Part shown: positions 14,771 to 24,008 of the stretch, one piece after another
How the letters are laid out: every line of letters begins with the position of its first letter
How positions within the stretch are numbered: position 1 is the stretch's first letter
Source: CAUZIB01 sp963663925
Lineage (GTDB): Bacteria > Acidobacteriota > Vicinamibacteria > Vicinamibacterales > UBA8438
Direction of reading: 5' to 3'
Length of the DNA: 64,000 nt
Assembly: GCA_965237405.1 (NCBI GenBank)
Contig: OZ250139.1
Location: 1,178,001-1,242,000, forward strand
Notes under the pieces: model-generated
Seen by the model: only the letters and a program-made list of their open reading frames with translations
Told to the model about the DNA's origin: nothing
The model's database searches: none
Made by a program: the position numbers and the translations under genes

Positions 14771-17095
14771 ATGGCAATCACTGCTGTATCGCACCGAGTG
14801 AGCGAGTTTGTGGGCGTCGCACTCTTCGCCGGTGCACTCGTTTGGCTGATCGCGCTCACCACCTTCGACGCGGCCGACGCCGTGTGGTACTTCAACACCG
14901 GCGGTCACGTACCCCCGGCGAACTTTGTCGGTCAGGTCGGGGCATTCCTCTCCGAGATCTCCTATCAAGTGTTCGGGTACGCGTCGTTTCTCATACCGTT
15001 TCTTCTCGTAATCCTCGGGTGGCACTACTTCTGGTGCCGTCCGATCGATGCGGCGTACACGAAGCTAACCGGACTCTTTCTGATGTTCGGCTGTACGGCC
15101 ACGTTCTTGAGTCTTGCGTTCCACAGCCTAGACGTCTCAGGGAAGACATTCCGCGCCGGCGGTTTCATCGGCGAGTTGTTCGCTGCCACCCTAGCGCAGT
15201 ACCTCAATCGTACCGGGTCGATCATTGTTGTTCTCACGTTACTCTTTCTCTCGGTTGTTTTGTCGACCCAATTTTCGTTCGGACGATTCTTCGGTCGGAT
15301 CGGCCGCCAATTGAGGATTTTTTTCGTTCGCTTCCTGAACAATATCCGCGATTGGTGGATCAGCCGCCGTCGAGAGAAAAACCGTCAGGGAGTTCTTCGT
15401 AAGCACATACAGAGAACTGGTTCGGTAGTTGATCGTGAGGAGGTCCTGAAACGGACGCGAACTAAGGTACCTGCGAACCCGCGGGGGCAGGCTTCAGGCA
15501 AGTCCAAGTCACGGGCACCAGCTCTGACCGATACGGGTACGACGCCAGTAGACTCCTCGAATGCGCCACAGCTCCCGTTACCGGACCTCGTGGTCCGTGC
15601 CCCAGCCGAACGCCGCCGGGGAGCGTTTACGTTACCGCCCGCAGCGTTGCTTGATTCGCCCAAGGCCGTGCAAAAATTCGATGAGCGACTCTTGATGGAG
15701 CACGCCAAACTTCTTGAGGAGAAGTGTCGCGAATTCGCCGTCGAGGGATCGGTTGTCCAGATTCATCCAGGCCCGGTCGTGACCACGTTCGAGTTTAAGC
15801 CCAACGCGGGGGTCAAGTACAGCAAGGTCACGGGTCTCGCTGACGATTTATGCTTGGCGATGCAGGCCGAGTCGGTTTTGATCGAGCGGATCCTTGGAAA
15901 ATCAACCGTCGGCATCCAGATCCCGAATCAAGTTCGAAATGGGATTTCACTTCGCGAGCTCCTCGAATCCGACCTTTACCGTCGGTCCGCATCAAAACTG
16001 ACGCTAGCCCTTGGCAAGACCATCCATGGCGAAGCCTTCATGAGCGACCTCACAAAGATGCCCCATCTGCTGATTGCCGGCGCAACAGGTTCCGGGAAAT
16101 CGGTCGCAATGAACGCGATTCTGATGAGTATTCTCTATCGTGCCACGCCCGACGACGTTCGGCTGATCTTGATCGATCCGAAGCGTTTGGAGCTCGGGAT
16201 GTACGAGGACATCCCGCATCTCCTCACACCTGTTGTCGTCGACCCCAAGAAGGCCGCAAACGCACTACGCTGGGCAGTGCACGAAATGGAAGAACGCTAC
16301 AAGCAGCTGGCTGCCGAAGGGGTTCGAAACATCGAACAGTACAACCGTAACGCCGCCGAGCTCCTGCGTGAGAGAACCCGAGGCGGAAAGCCAATCTTGG
16401 GTACCGGCGGCGACTCCTCGGATGCCGATGCCCCACGACAGCTGCCGTACGTCGTTCTGGCCATCGACGAACTCGCTGACCTGATTATGGCTGCCAGCAG
16501 TGACGTCGAGGAATCGATTGTCCGTTTGGCTCAAATGGCGCGGGCTGTCGGTATCCATCTCATCCTAGCCACACAGCGCCCATCCGTCGATGTAATCACT
16601 GGCCTTATCAAGGCCAACCTGCCATCTCGAATCGCTTTCCGCGTCTCATCGAAAGTCGACTCGCGAACGATTCTCGACTCGAATGGCGCCGAGCAGCTGC
16701 TGGGCAAGGGCGACATGCTTTATCTTCCGCCGGCATCGGCGCGATCAATTCGACTGCACGGCCCGTACATCTCGGAGCAAGAAACGGCGCGTGTCGCCAG
16801 CTTTCTTCGCAAGCAGGGCAAGCCTGGCTACAACGAAACGATCACGGCCGACGAAAAGATGGCCGACACGATTGATTTCGAGCCCGATGACCTCTACGAC
16901 CAAGCGGCTCGAATCGCCGTCTCCAGCGGTCAGGCGTCCATTTCTTATCTCCAGCGACGCCTCCGCATCGGGTTCAGTCGAGCGGCCCGACTCGTCGACA
17001 TGATGGAGACCGATGGATTAGTCTCGTCGGGCAAAACGGGCAAGCCGCGAGAGGTGCTCGTTAAGCCGGACTACTTCAAAGAGCTCGATCTTTAA
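14771..17095 (+). CDS. ftsK: DNA translocase FtsK/SpoIIIE
   Basis: A 774-residue septal DNA pump that clears chromosome termini during division. Four N-terminal membrane segments lie within about residues 12-165. A short basic/proline linker (about 180-290) follows, shorter than the E. coli linker. The motor has Walker A AGATGSGKSVAMN (about 436-448), LIDPKRLELGMYEDIPHL, Walker B VVLAIDELADLIM, and the ATQRPSVDVITGLIKAN segment. The C-terminal gamma winged helix, SISYLQRRLRIGFSRAARL, reads KOPS-type sites. The ATG directly follows the TAG of the rnj remnant, so re-initiation is possible. Confidence 0.96.
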   Translation: MAITAVSHRVSEFVGVALFAGALVWLIALTTFDAADAVWYFNTGGHVPPANFVGQVGAFLSEISYQVFGYASFLIPFLLVILGWHYFWCRPIDAAYTKLTGLFLMFGCTATFLSLAFHSLDVSGKTFRAGGFIGELFAATLAQYLNRTGSIIVVLTLLFLSVVLSTQFSFGRFFGRIGRQLRIFFVRFLNNIRDWWISRRREKNRQGVLRKHIQRTGSVVDREEVLKRTRTKVPANPRGQASGKSKSRAPALTDTGTTPVDSSNAPQLPLPDLVVRAPAERRRGAFTLPPAALLDSPKAVQKFDERLLMEHAKLLEEKCREFAVEGSVVQIHPGPVVTTFEFKPNAGVKYSKVTGLADDLCLAMQAESVLIERILGKSTVGIQIPNQVRNGISLRELLESDLYRRSASKLTLALGKTIHGEAFMSDLTKMPHLLIAGATGSGKSVAMNAILMSILYRATPDDVRLILIDPKRLELGMYEDIPHLLTPVVVDPKKAANALRWAVHEMEERYKQLAAEGVRNIEQYNRNAAELLRERTRGGKPILGTGGDSSDADAPRQLPYVVLAIDELADLIMAASSDVEESIVRLAQMARAVGIHLILATQRPSVDVITGLIKANLPSRIAFRVSSKVDSRTILDSNGAEQLLGKGDMLYLPPASARSIRLHGPYISEQETARVASFLRKQGKPGYNETITADEKMADTIDFEPDDLYDQAARIAVSSGQASISYLQRRLRIGFSRAARLVDMMETDGLVSSGKTGKPREVLVKPDYFKELDL

Positions 17096-17162
17096 CTTCG
17101 ATAATGTTTTTGTCGATTGAGGACGATACGAAGACCGAGGGCACTGCAATCAGGATTTCGTT

Positions 17163-18854
17163 ATGAACCGACCAACATCACTCTCCCGAGACCGTGACGG
17201 GCGACGACGTTGGCTCAGCATCGCGGTCCTCCTCATTGCAGGACTGACCTTACCCGCCCAGGCTACCGACGATCTCGCCGATTCCCTGTACGCGGCGACG
17301 CTGACGCGAGAGCGTGGATTGCGGGCCCCAGGCAGGTACGCGACGTTGGACGAGCTCAGGACAGCCATAATTGGTTACGAGGTGATCACTCGACAGTACC
17401 CGCAAAGCGACCTCCGAGATCATTCGCTATGGCAAGGCGCCGGTCTGGCCATTGAGGCCTACAGCCTCTACCGTCAGCCGCAGGACTTCGAGACCGCCTC
17501 GCGATTACTCCGTCTCCTGAGGCATCAACATCCCAGAAGCCCCTTGGCCGCCCGTGTCTCTGAGCGCCTAGAGCAACTCGACGCGCTCACGGCCGTTGCG
17601 TGGCTGAACGATATAAGTCACGAGACGCTACCGCTCGGTACGCGCATCATCGTATCGCTTGACCGCGAGGTGAGCTTCGCCGCTGAGCGGCTTGAGGATC
17701 CGAGTAGCCTCTTCTTCGACTTCCGCGAAACCGAAGCGGCTTTGCCTTTTCGGAACACAACGCTAGGATTCGATGATGATCAGGTCATCAGCAAGATCCG
17801 ACTAGAACGACATCCGAAACAGATCACTCGGGTCGTCCTCGATCTACGGACGGACAGTGCCGCTAAATGCCACTCTTTTACGCTTTACGACCCATTTCGT
17901 CTCGTCGTCGACTGTCAACGACAAACCGCGAAACCCACCGCAGACACGAAACTAATCGCCGGGCCCTATCTCATTTCGCCTCAGGAACTGGGAACCCCAA
18001 CCGGTCTGTTTTTGGCGGCCCCAGCAATCCCCGAGGCCGAGGCCATCACGTCTCGCCCTCTCGACGCGATCCCCTCGTCGGTTCCGTCGACTGTGCCTTT
18101 GACGAATTCCAGTGGAGCCTTTTCGGTCGCGCGACAGCTGGGTCTCGGTATTTCGAGAATCGTGATCGACCCCGGCCACGGCGGCCACGACTCCGGTACC
18201 CGTCGGGACGGACTAACCGAGGCCGACCTGGTCCTCGATGTGGCGCTTCGACTCCAGCAACGACTCGCGGTCACCCTGCCCGAGATCGAGGTCATGCTCA
18301 CGCGGCGTAGTGATATTTACGTCTCACTCGAGAATCGGACGGCCTTCGCCAACGACGCAGGAGCGGACCTCTTCCTCTCAATTCACGCCAACGCGAGCCT
18401 GAATCATGCCATCCGCGGCGTTGAAACCTACTTCCTTAACTTCTCGACCAACCTCGAGGTAGAGGCAGTCGCGGCCCGGGAAAACATATCGGGGCATGCC
18501 ACTATGCGAAACCTCGAAACACTCGTCGAGGCGATAGCCACCAATACAAAGATCAACGAGTCCCGCGACTTTGCCAAAGCCGTGCAAGCGGCGATGGTCG
18601 AACATCTTCAGCCGATCGATCCAGGTCTATCAAACTTAGGCGTCAAGCAGGCCCCCTTCGTCGTTCTTATCGGTGCACGGATGCCAAGCGTTCTGTCGGA
18701 AATTGCATTCCTAACTAACACGCGGGACGCATCGCTCCTCGCGTCCAAGACGTACCGTGACCACGTCGCCGACGCCCTCCTAAAGGGCATCGTGCGCTAC
18801 CAGGAGTCACTCGGCGTGCAGTCGAGAACTACGACCGTGAATAGCGATCTCTAG
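17163..18854 (+). CDS. N-acetylmuramoyl-L-alanine amidase with AMIN domain
   Basis: A 563-residue exported peptidoglycan amidase. The signal peptide is residues 1-35, cleaved near PAQATDD. A helical, tetratricopeptide-like region spans about 40-140. An AMIN septum-targeting domain (about 150-250) contains TRIIVSLDREV and then TRVVLDLRT. The Amidase_3 catalytic domain starts at RIVIDPGHGGHDSGTR, with zinc His and Glu ligands also in the later LFLSIHANAS and the final SEIAFLTN segment. It cleaves the bond between MurNAc and L-Ala of the stem peptide. Its position next to ftsK fits a role in daughter-cell separation, as for AmiC. Confidence 0.9.
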   Translation: MNRPTSLSRDRDGRRRWLSIAVLLIAGLTLPAQATDDLADSLYAATLTRERGLRAPGRYATLDELRTAIIGYEVITRQYPQSDLRDHSLWQGAGLAIEAYSLYRQPQDFETASRLLRLLRHQHPRSPLAARVSERLEQLDALTAVAWLNDISHETLPLGTRIIVSLDREVSFAAERLEDPSSLFFDFRETEAALPFRNTTLGFDDDQVISKIRLERHPKQITRVVLDLRTDSAAKCHSFTLYDPFRLVVDCQRQTAKPTADTKLIAGPYLISPQELGTPTGLFLAAPAIPEAEAITSRPLDAIPSSVPSTVPLTNSSGAFSVARQLGLGISRIVIDPGHGGHDSGTRRDGLTEADLVLDVALRLQQRLAVTLPEIEVMLTRRSDIYVSLENRTAFANDAGADLFLSIHANASLNHAIRGVETYFLNFSTNLEVEAVAARENISGHATMRNLETLVEAIATNTKINESRDFAKAVQAAMVEHLQPIDPGLSNLGVKQAPFVVLIGARMPSVLSEIAFLTNTRDASLLASKTYRDHVADALLKGIVRYQESLGVQSRTTTVNSDL

Positions 18855-18870
18855 AGAGCTGACTCCGACC

Positions 18871-19119
18871 TCAGCTACCAGGAAATCTCGATGACGAGTT
18901 AAGCCCGAGCCGGGTCAGTACGCTAGCGTCGGCCACGCTCCTGGAACCGCTGATTCGCCGAATCCCGATAAGCACGCCAGCGTAGATCAGCCCCAGTGCC
19001 ACAGCGACCATCGCCAAGCCAATGACGACCCAGACGGCTCCCAATAGGACATCGGTAATCGTTGTTTGTGGAGTCGATCGTTGAACGGTCTCATAAATCG
19101 TCAGCGGCTGTTCCACCAT
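18871..19119 (-). CDS. Small single-pass membrane protein, unknown
   Basis: An 82-residue protein from the ATG at 19119. It has a cytosolic or periplasmic head of about 25 residues and one strong hydrophobic segment (VLLGAVWVVIGLAMVAVALGLIYAGVL in its middle third, given here only in part). A basic tail beginning RRISGS follows. The frame is open upstream into pepA, but the internal start leaves a clean 28-base gap after the pepA stop. No family is recognised. It is probably co-transcribed with pepA. Confidence 0.5.
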   Translation of the reverse strand: MVEQPLTIYETVQRSTPQTTITDVLLGAVWVVIGLAMVAVALGLIYAGVLIGIRRISGSRSVADASVLTRLGLNSSSRFPGS

Positions 19120-19147
19120 CAGTGCACCACGCGCTCTTCGTATGGGC

Positions 19148-20668
19148 CTAGTAGCTAGAACTCCCACAGGCCAACTCGGCCAGCGTCCTAACCATCACCC
19201 CTGTAGCCCCCTTTACGAGATGACTGCCTTCGTCGTCTGACCACGCGGTCCCGGCGATGTCGACGTGCGCCCACGGCACATCCTCGACGAAGGCCCGAAG
19301 GAACGTAGCCGCGGTGCACGCGCCGGCGGAACGGCCGCCAATGTTGGAGAGGTCAGCCATTTCCGACCGCAATTGCTCACGGTACTCTTTATAGAGCGGC
19401 AATTGCCAAAGTCGTTCACCTGCTTGCTGACCCGCGGCGGACACCCTCTCCACCCATTCGGCGGGCTGGCCGAACAACCCACTTGCAACCTTTCCAAGCG
19501 CCACCACACAAGAGCCCGTAAGCGTTGCGACATCGACTAGGTGGGTAGCGCCGAGCTGCTGCGCATACCAGAGCGCATCAGCGAGAATCAGACGACCCTC
19601 GGCATCAGTGTTGAGAACTTCGACCGTCTTCCCGCTCGCGCCGGTCAGAATATCGCCCGGCTTAATGGCGCGCCCTCCTGGCATGTTCTCCGTCATCGGA
19701 ACAATGCCCATGACGCGTATCGGAAGCTGGAGCGCTGCGACCGCGCGCAGCGCGCCCACGACGGCGGCCCCACCCGCCATGTCACGCTTCATTAGGTCCA
19801 TTTCATCAGCCGGCTTGATCGAGATCCCACCCGTGTCGAATGTGACACCCTTGCCCACGAAGCCGAAGACCCGGTCTATCGGCGCCTCAGCTGGGGTGTG
19901 CCGCATCACCACGAGCCGCGGCAGCTCACGGCTCCCGCGAGCTACCCCGAGCAAAAACCCCATCCCGAGGTCCCGAATGGCGTCCTCCCCTAACACCTCG
20001 ACCTGGACACCCTGCTCGCCAACCATTGCGAGGGCGCGATTGGCGAAAGCCGTAGGGGTCAGAATATTTGCCGGCTCGTTGATCAGCTCACGTGCCAGAT
20101 TGCACGACACACCGAGGATGACACCCTTGTCCACGCCCGTCCTGGCCGACGCCTCGTGGTCTGTACCCGCGACGATAATCGCCTCCAGAAGTGAGGTGGG
20201 AGGTGGTGCGTCATCGCTCGACGATTTGTATCGTCGGTTCTCGAACCCACCGATCAGCACTCCCTCGGTAACCGCCTGGGCCGCAGGGCACGGCAACACG
20301 TCACCCCGAAGGATGACGGCTATGCGCTCAACGCGCCGCCGCCGAGCCTCGCCTACCGCAAGTGCCGTCGCCGTCCGTAGCTGGTTGACCAGCTCACCCT
20401 CCGCGGGATCGACACCAACTAGCGCCACTCGACCTGCGCGCCAACTATCCCCTATCAGCGGTGTCACAAACACCGAAGATCCCGTCGTCCGAAACTCCGC
20501 GCACTCTCTGGCTCGTGAAATCTCCCCACAGACCGCCGCATCGATTCCAGATAAGTCGGACAACTCGTCGCTGTCCCCAAACACCGGCACGACGACGAGC
20601 TCGGTATCAACCTCTGACGGATCGACTGTCAATATCCGAATCTCGGGCAGGGAGGCTGGATCGGTCAT
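19148..20668 (-). CDS. pepA: Leucyl aminopeptidase (M17)
   Basis: A 506-residue two-domain cytosolic aminopeptidase that uses two metal ions. The metal and catalytic residues are in VGKGVTFDTGGISIKP and in the family signature NTDAEGRLILAD. The bicarbonate-site Arg lies in the latter. The N-terminal macro-like domain spans about residues 1-165. The length is typical of the family. In some bacteria PepA also acts as a DNA-binding regulator; nothing here shows that. The ATG is preceded by TATAAT at only 7 bases, so the transcript is likely leaderless. Confidence 0.94.
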   Translation of the reverse strand: MTDPASLPEIRILTVDPSEVDTELVVVPVFGDSDELSDLSGIDAAVCGEISRARECAEFRTTGSSVFVTPLIGDSWRAGRVALVGVDPAEGELVNQLRTATALAVGEARRRRVERIAVILRGDVLPCPAAQAVTEGVLIGGFENRRYKSSSDDAPPPTSLLEAIIVAGTDHEASARTGVDKGVILGVSCNLARELINEPANILTPTAFANRALAMVGEQGVQVEVLGEDAIRDLGMGFLLGVARGSRELPRLVVMRHTPAEAPIDRVFGFVGKGVTFDTGGISIKPADEMDLMKRDMAGGAAVVGALRAVAALQLPIRVMGIVPMTENMPGGRAIKPGDILTGASGKTVEVLNTDAEGRLILADALWYAQQLGATHLVDVATLTGSCVVALGKVASGLFGQPAEWVERVSAAGQQAGERLWQLPLYKEYREQLRSEMADLSNIGGRSAGACTAATFLRAFVEDVPWAHVDIAGTAWSDDEGSHLVKGATGVMVRTLAELACGSSSY

Positions 20669-20675
20669 GCAGTAG

Positions 20676-20681
20676 ATTATA
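20676..20681 (-). promoter_or_regulatory. -10 box for a leaderless pepA transcript
   Basis: A perfect TATAAT on the minus strand ends 7 bases before the pepA ATG at 20668, with no Shine-Dalgarno sequence between. Transcription should start at the start codon. This is the clearest leaderless arrangement in the window. Confidence 0.55.
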
Positions 20682-20694
20682 CGTGCGTGCCTAG

Positions 20695-20724
20695 TTGGGC
20701 TCGACTCACCTGAACGACTAAGAT
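20695..20724 (+). promoter_or_regulatory. Promoter of the secreted PKD-like protein gene
   Basis: TTGGGC (20695-20700) and TAAGAT (20719-20724) are separated by 18 bases, and an AAGAGG ribosome-binding site lies before the ATG at 20744. The promoter is divergent from the pepA promoter. Confidence 0.35.
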
Positions 20725-20743
20725 AAATAGTAAGAGGTCAGCT

Positions 20744-21175
20744 ATGAGTATTTTTCTTGGTCGCCGCTTCGTTCGGGTACGCAGAGTCCTGGCCGTATTC
20801 AGTCTGTTGCTCGTGCTGCCGCTTCACCTCGCCGGTAAACAACCTGAGGAACCCAAGCTGCGCCTCAGGGCAAACCCGAGCGTCGCCTTCGCCAACGCGA
20901 GCATATTGTTCGTCGCCGAGCTGCGTGGTGGTGACGATGACTATCGCGACCTTTACTGCGTCACGATCGAGTGGGACTGGGACGACGAAACCCGGTCCGC
21001 AACCACGCCAGACTGCGATCCGTACGAGCCAGGCGTGAGCAAGATTCAACGACGTTACACCGTCAGGCACAAGTTTGATATCGGTGGCCGATACAACATC
21101 CGCGTCCGGTTCAAACAGCGAGACGATGTGGTCGCCACCGCACAGGTTCCCGTCCAAATTCGGGGACGTTTCTAG
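20744..21175 (+). CDS. Secreted PKD/Ig-like domain protein, unknown
   Basis: A 143-residue protein with a basic N-terminus and a hydrophobic stretch VLAVFSLLLVLPLHLAG (about 15-31), a signal peptide. The mature region looks like one beta-sandwich. TIEWDWDDET resembles the W-x-F/W-G-D-G-T turn of PKD domains, and the C-terminal strands YTVRHKFDIGGRYNIRVRF match the PKD pattern of H-x-Y-x-x-x-G-x-Y-x-V. Two cysteines (in YCVTIEW and TPDCDPYE) could form a disulfide. Such domains usually mediate surface or polysaccharide contacts. It converges on the JAMM gene with a 4-base overlap. Confidence 0.6.
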   Translation: MSIFLGRRFVRVRRVLAVFSLLLVLPLHLAGKQPEEPKLRLRANPSVAFANASILFVAELRGGDDDYRDLYCVTIEWDWDDETRSATTPDCDPYEPGVSKIQRRYTVRHKFDIGGRYNIRVRFKQRDDVVATAQVPVQIRGRF

Positions 21176-21573
21176 ATCACCGCCAGGCTTATGCGCTCGA
21201 ACCGATCCTGTCCAAGACAGTACACGCCGAAGCATTCCGTTCCAACCCGCCCTCCCGCCGGGCTCACGATCAGATGGAGATAGTCCGTATACGTGACCTT
21301 GGCCAAGTCCGTTTCGGAAGGAATTGGCGGTCCCTTCGGGTGCGAATGGTACGCGCCCACGACCCGAAGACCGTCGGCTCTCGCTCTACGAATCGCAGCG
21401 AAGTGACCGACCGGGTCAACCTCGTAACGTGTTGGACTGGCTACCGTATTCCGTGCACGTACGGCACATTCGATCCGCAGACTCGAACCCACCAGCAAGC
21501 CACAGCACTCGACCGGCAACTCCTGGAGCGCGTGCTCTAGAATTGCATCCAGGACGGCCGACCGAATCTCCAT
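21172..21573 (-). CDS. JAMM/MPN+ metalloprotease (Mov34/PAD-1, JAB1 type)
   Basis: A 133-residue protein with the complete JAMM zinc site. The Glu is in LPVECCGLLVG, and the H-x-H-P-x-G-P-P-x-P-S-x-x-D motif is YHSHPKGPPIPSETD. Bacterial single-domain JAMM enzymes often cleave C-terminal tails of ubiquitin-fold sulfur carriers such as ThiS/MoaD/CysO relatives. Here the substrate is unknown and no carrier gene adjoins. The ATG at 21573 is preferred to a TTG at 21600 that would overlap tyrA. It is the last gene in line with the aromatic operon, 20 bases after tyrA, so co-transcription is likely. Confidence 0.85.
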   Translation of the reverse strand: MEIRSAVLDAILEHALQELPVECCGLLVGSSLRIECAVRARNTVASPTRYEVDPVGHFAAIRRARADGLRVVGAYHSHPKGPPIPSETDLAKVTYTDYLHLIVSPAGGRVGTECFGVYCLGQDRFERISLAVI

Positions 21574-21593
21574 GTTTTGTGGCAAACCGAAAA

Positions 21594-22532
21594 CTAGCAA
21601 CCGGGAGGTGAGCGTAACTTGCGGTCTTTAGCACGCTCTGCGAGTACCGCACGCCACGTGACGGCCGAGTCAAAGACTCGATTGATCTTCGAGGCATCAT
21701 CGAGCCCGTCCCGCAACGTTTCCAACTCCGAGATCAAAGCGTTGAGCGCCGACCTAATTTCCTCACCATTGGTTGAGCAAATGTCGCGCCAAATTGTCGC
21801 CGGGCTTGATGCGAGACGAGTCGTATCCGCAAGTCCTTGCCCAGTTAGCGACAGGCCGCTAGCTCCAGCCGACTCGCCAACCACGTGCATCAACGCCGAG
21901 ACTGTCAGTTGCGGAACGTGCGACAGGTAGGCGAGCAGACGGTCATGCTCACCCGGCGATATGACATGCGCCTCGGCACCGAGCGCCTGAACAAATAGTT
22001 CCAGTCGTTCGAGCGCCTCACCGGTGGAATCGTCTGACGGTGTGAACAGCCATGGACGGCCTTTAAACAGGTCAGCCCGAGCGTAGTCGATCCCACCCAC
22101 CGGCGCACCAGCGAGAGGATGGCCGCCGACGAAGGCCAGGCGGGCCGGCAGTACGCGAGAACGCTCCGTGATCTCATACTTAGTGCTGCCGACGTCCGTG
22201 ACGACGGCTGAACCCGCGACATGTTCGTCGAGCTGCTCCAAAAGCGCGATGTTCTGCCTGACCGGTGCCGCCAGTACCACCAGCTCTGCCTCAGCAATGA
22301 CGCCCAGATCGTCAGCGGCCACGTCGATAGCGTGGTGTACCATCGCGCGCTCGAGAACGTCCTTGCTGTCGACGCCGATCACTAAACTGCTTGGCCACAA
22401 CTGCTTGGTCGCCAACGCGATCGATCCACCGATCAGTCCGAGTCCGACAACAGCGACCTTATCGAAGACTGGCGGAGTAGTGGTATCAGCACCAGGCTGG
22501 ATCACCGGTAGCTGTCGGCTGCCCTCTGACAT
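21594..22532 (-). CDS. tyrA: Prephenate dehydrogenase
   Basis: Oxidises prephenate to 4-hydroxyphenylpyruvate with NAD(P)+, the committed step to tyrosine. From the ATG at 22532 it is 312 residues. The Rossmann loop VAVVGLGLIGGSIAL lies at about residues 25-39, followed by VVLAAPVRQN, TDVGSTKYEI and the catalytic-His region FVGGHPLAGAPVGGIDYA. The helical dimerisation domain follows, and no ACT domain is present, so end-product inhibition, if any, is not ACT-based. The frame is open upstream into aroF, but the homology starts after the chosen Met. Confidence 0.92.
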   Translation of the reverse strand: MSEGSRQLPVIQPGADTTTPPVFDKVAVVGLGLIGGSIALATKQLWPSSLVIGVDSKDVLERAMVHHAIDVAADDLGVIAEAELVVLAAPVRQNIALLEQLDEHVAGSAVVTDVGSTKYEITERSRVLPARLAFVGGHPLAGAPVGGIDYARADLFKGRPWLFTPSDDSTGEALERLELFVQALGAEAHVISPGEHDRLLAYLSHVPQLTVSALMHVVGESAGASGLSLTGQGLADTTRLASSPATIWRDICSTNGEEIRSALNALISELETLRDGLDDASKINRVFDSAVTWRAVLAERAKDRKLRSPPGC

Positions 22533-22557
22533 GTCGTATCGTCCGGCAAATGTCCCG

Positions 22558-23613
22558 TCAGGTTCCCCACCGGCGGCCCGGGACCGGGACCGGCTCAACA
22601 CAAATGCTGCGACCGATCGCCGGCGCAATGATTCGGACCTCCGACATTAGCCGTTCGAACTGCTCTGGAAACAGGGACTGTGCACCGTCGCTGAGCGCGT
22701 GATCCGGATCGGGATGAACCTCGATAATCAACCCGTCTGCACCTGCCGCTACGGCCGCCCGCGCCATAGGCGCGACCTTATCCCGAATGCCAATGCCATG
22801 ACTCGGGTCTGCCACGATTGGAAGATGACTGAGCTTGTGGATCACCGGAATCGCCGAAATATCCATCGTATTTCGCGTGTAATTTTCGAATGTGCGGATG
22901 CCCCGTTCACACAGCACGACGTCGGCGTTACCACCCGACAAGACATATTCCGCCGACAACAACCACTCCTCGATCGTGGCCGAGATGCCCCGTTTAAGCA
23001 GCACCGGCGTCCGTGCCTCTCCAAGCTCACGCAACAGTGTAAAGTTCTGCATATTCCGTGCACCCACCTGTAGCATGTCGACGTACTTCGACATCATCTC
23101 GATCTGACTTAGATCCATCACCTCCGAGACCAGCTTAAGGTTGTGGCGGTCGGCCGCCTCACGCAGCCAGCGCAGCCCCTCCTCGCCGAGACCCTGGAAG
23201 CTATATGGCGAACTCCGAGGCTTGAAAGCACCGCCACGTAGAATCTTTGCACCGGCCTTGCTGACCGCCGTCGCGGCGGCCTCAACCTGCTCCTCAGTTT
23301 CAGCAGAGCAGGGTCCGGCCATCACGATAACCTCATCGCCACCGATGCGAAGGTCACCGATCGACACGACTGTCTTTTCCGGCCTGAAGGTACGACTCGC
23401 TAGCTTGTACGGCTCAGTGATTCGCAGCACCTCATGAACTCCGTCCATCACCTCGATCAGACGTGTATCAAAGCCGCGCCTACCTCCCACAGCGCCAAGA
23501 ACGCTCTTCAGTGCACCCGTTGATCGATGCACGTCAAACCCCTTGTCAACCAACGTCGCGATTACATATTGAATCTCGTCTTCGGATGCACGCTCTTCCA
23601 TTACCACGACCAT
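22558..23613 (-). CDS. aroF: 3-deoxy-7-phosphoheptulonate synthase (DAHP synthase, AroF class I-beta)
   Basis: Condenses phosphoenolpyruvate and erythrose-4-phosphate, the entry step of the shikimate pathway. The 351-residue protein has an N-terminal ferredoxin-like regulatory domain (about 1-70: VVVMEERASEDEIQYVIATL). This is the form used by Thermotoga-type enzymes for feedback inhibition by Tyr and Phe. The TIM barrel contains VMAGPCSAE, RGGAFKPRSSPYSFQG, QVGARNMQNF and IPVIHKLSHLPIVADPSHG. The metal ligands Cys, His, Glu and Asp are present. ATG 23613 is chosen over 23628. It sits between tyrA and chorismate mutase. Confidence 0.95.
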   Translation of the reverse strand: MVVVMEERASEDEIQYVIATLVDKGFDVHRSTGALKSVLGAVGGRRGFDTRLIEVMDGVHEVLRITEPYKLASRTFRPEKTVVSIGDLRIGGDEVIVMAGPCSAETEEQVEAAATAVSKAGAKILRGGAFKPRSSPYSFQGLGEEGLRWLREAADRHNLKLVSEVMDLSQIEMMSKYVDMLQVGARNMQNFTLLRELGEARTPVLLKRGISATIEEWLLSAEYVLSGGNADVVLCERGIRTFENYTRNTMDISAIPVIHKLSHLPIVADPSHGIGIRDKVAPMARAAVAAGADGLIIEVHPDPDHALSDGAQSLFPEQFERLMSEVRIIAPAIGRSICVEPVPVPGRRWGT

Positions 23614-23642
23614 GGCTACTGCCTCCATTTCTACCGGAGTCG

Positions 23643-23993
23643 TTACGATTCAGGATCTGCCTCCTGCTCCCGGCTGTAAGAGAGACGTTCCAGCCGACGA
23701 TTCTCATCAATAATCCGCTCAAAGAGACGTGTAATAGCACTGCCTTCCAGCGGGCCTTTATTGACCCTTCGTGCGTGTTCAAGCACGGCGGTCTCTCGAT
23801 CGGACTGATAGACTTTCAATCCTACTGATTCCTTAATCGAGCCAAGTCCCATTGCACAACGCGCGCGCTCGTTCAGCAGCTGAACGATCTGCTCATCGAG
23901 CAAGTCGATCCGCTTTCGCAGCTCCGCCATCCGGTCTACCAACTCTTGTGCCAACTGCGGCGCCCGAGACGCGTCGTCTCCTCGGTCCTCCAT
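23643..23993 (-). CDS. Chorismate mutase (AroQ type)
   Basis: Rearranges chorismate to prephenate at the branch to Phe and Tyr. This is an all-helical protein of 116 residues from ATG 23993. The core is MAELRKRIDLLDEQIVQLLN, with the active-site Arg and the following ERARCAMGLGSIK. The second conserved stretch is VYQSDRETAVLEHARR, and the third helix is LFERIIDENRRLERL. A TTG at 24008 abuts the trpA stop and is the alternative start. It stands free rather than fused to DAHP synthase or prephenate dehydratase. With aroF and tyrA it forms the Tyr/Phe end of the supra-operon. Confidence 0.9.
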   Translation of the reverse strand: MEDRGDDASRAPQLAQELVDRMAELRKRIDLLDEQIVQLLNERARCAMGLGSIKESVGLKVYQSDRETAVLEHARRVNKGPLEGSAITRLFERIIDENRRLERLSYSREQEADPES

Positions 23994-24008
23994 TCCCTCG
24001 TCTCTCAA

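Noticed and set aside
17096..17162. Intrinsic terminator after ftsK
   Set aside because: A short TCGA repeat flanks a run of T, but no GC-rich stem precedes the T-run.
19608..20675. A 355-residue plus-strand frame opposite pepA
   Set aside because: It is antisense to an intact M17 peptidase and of low-complexity Ser/Thr/Pro/Arg composition, a typical shadow frame.
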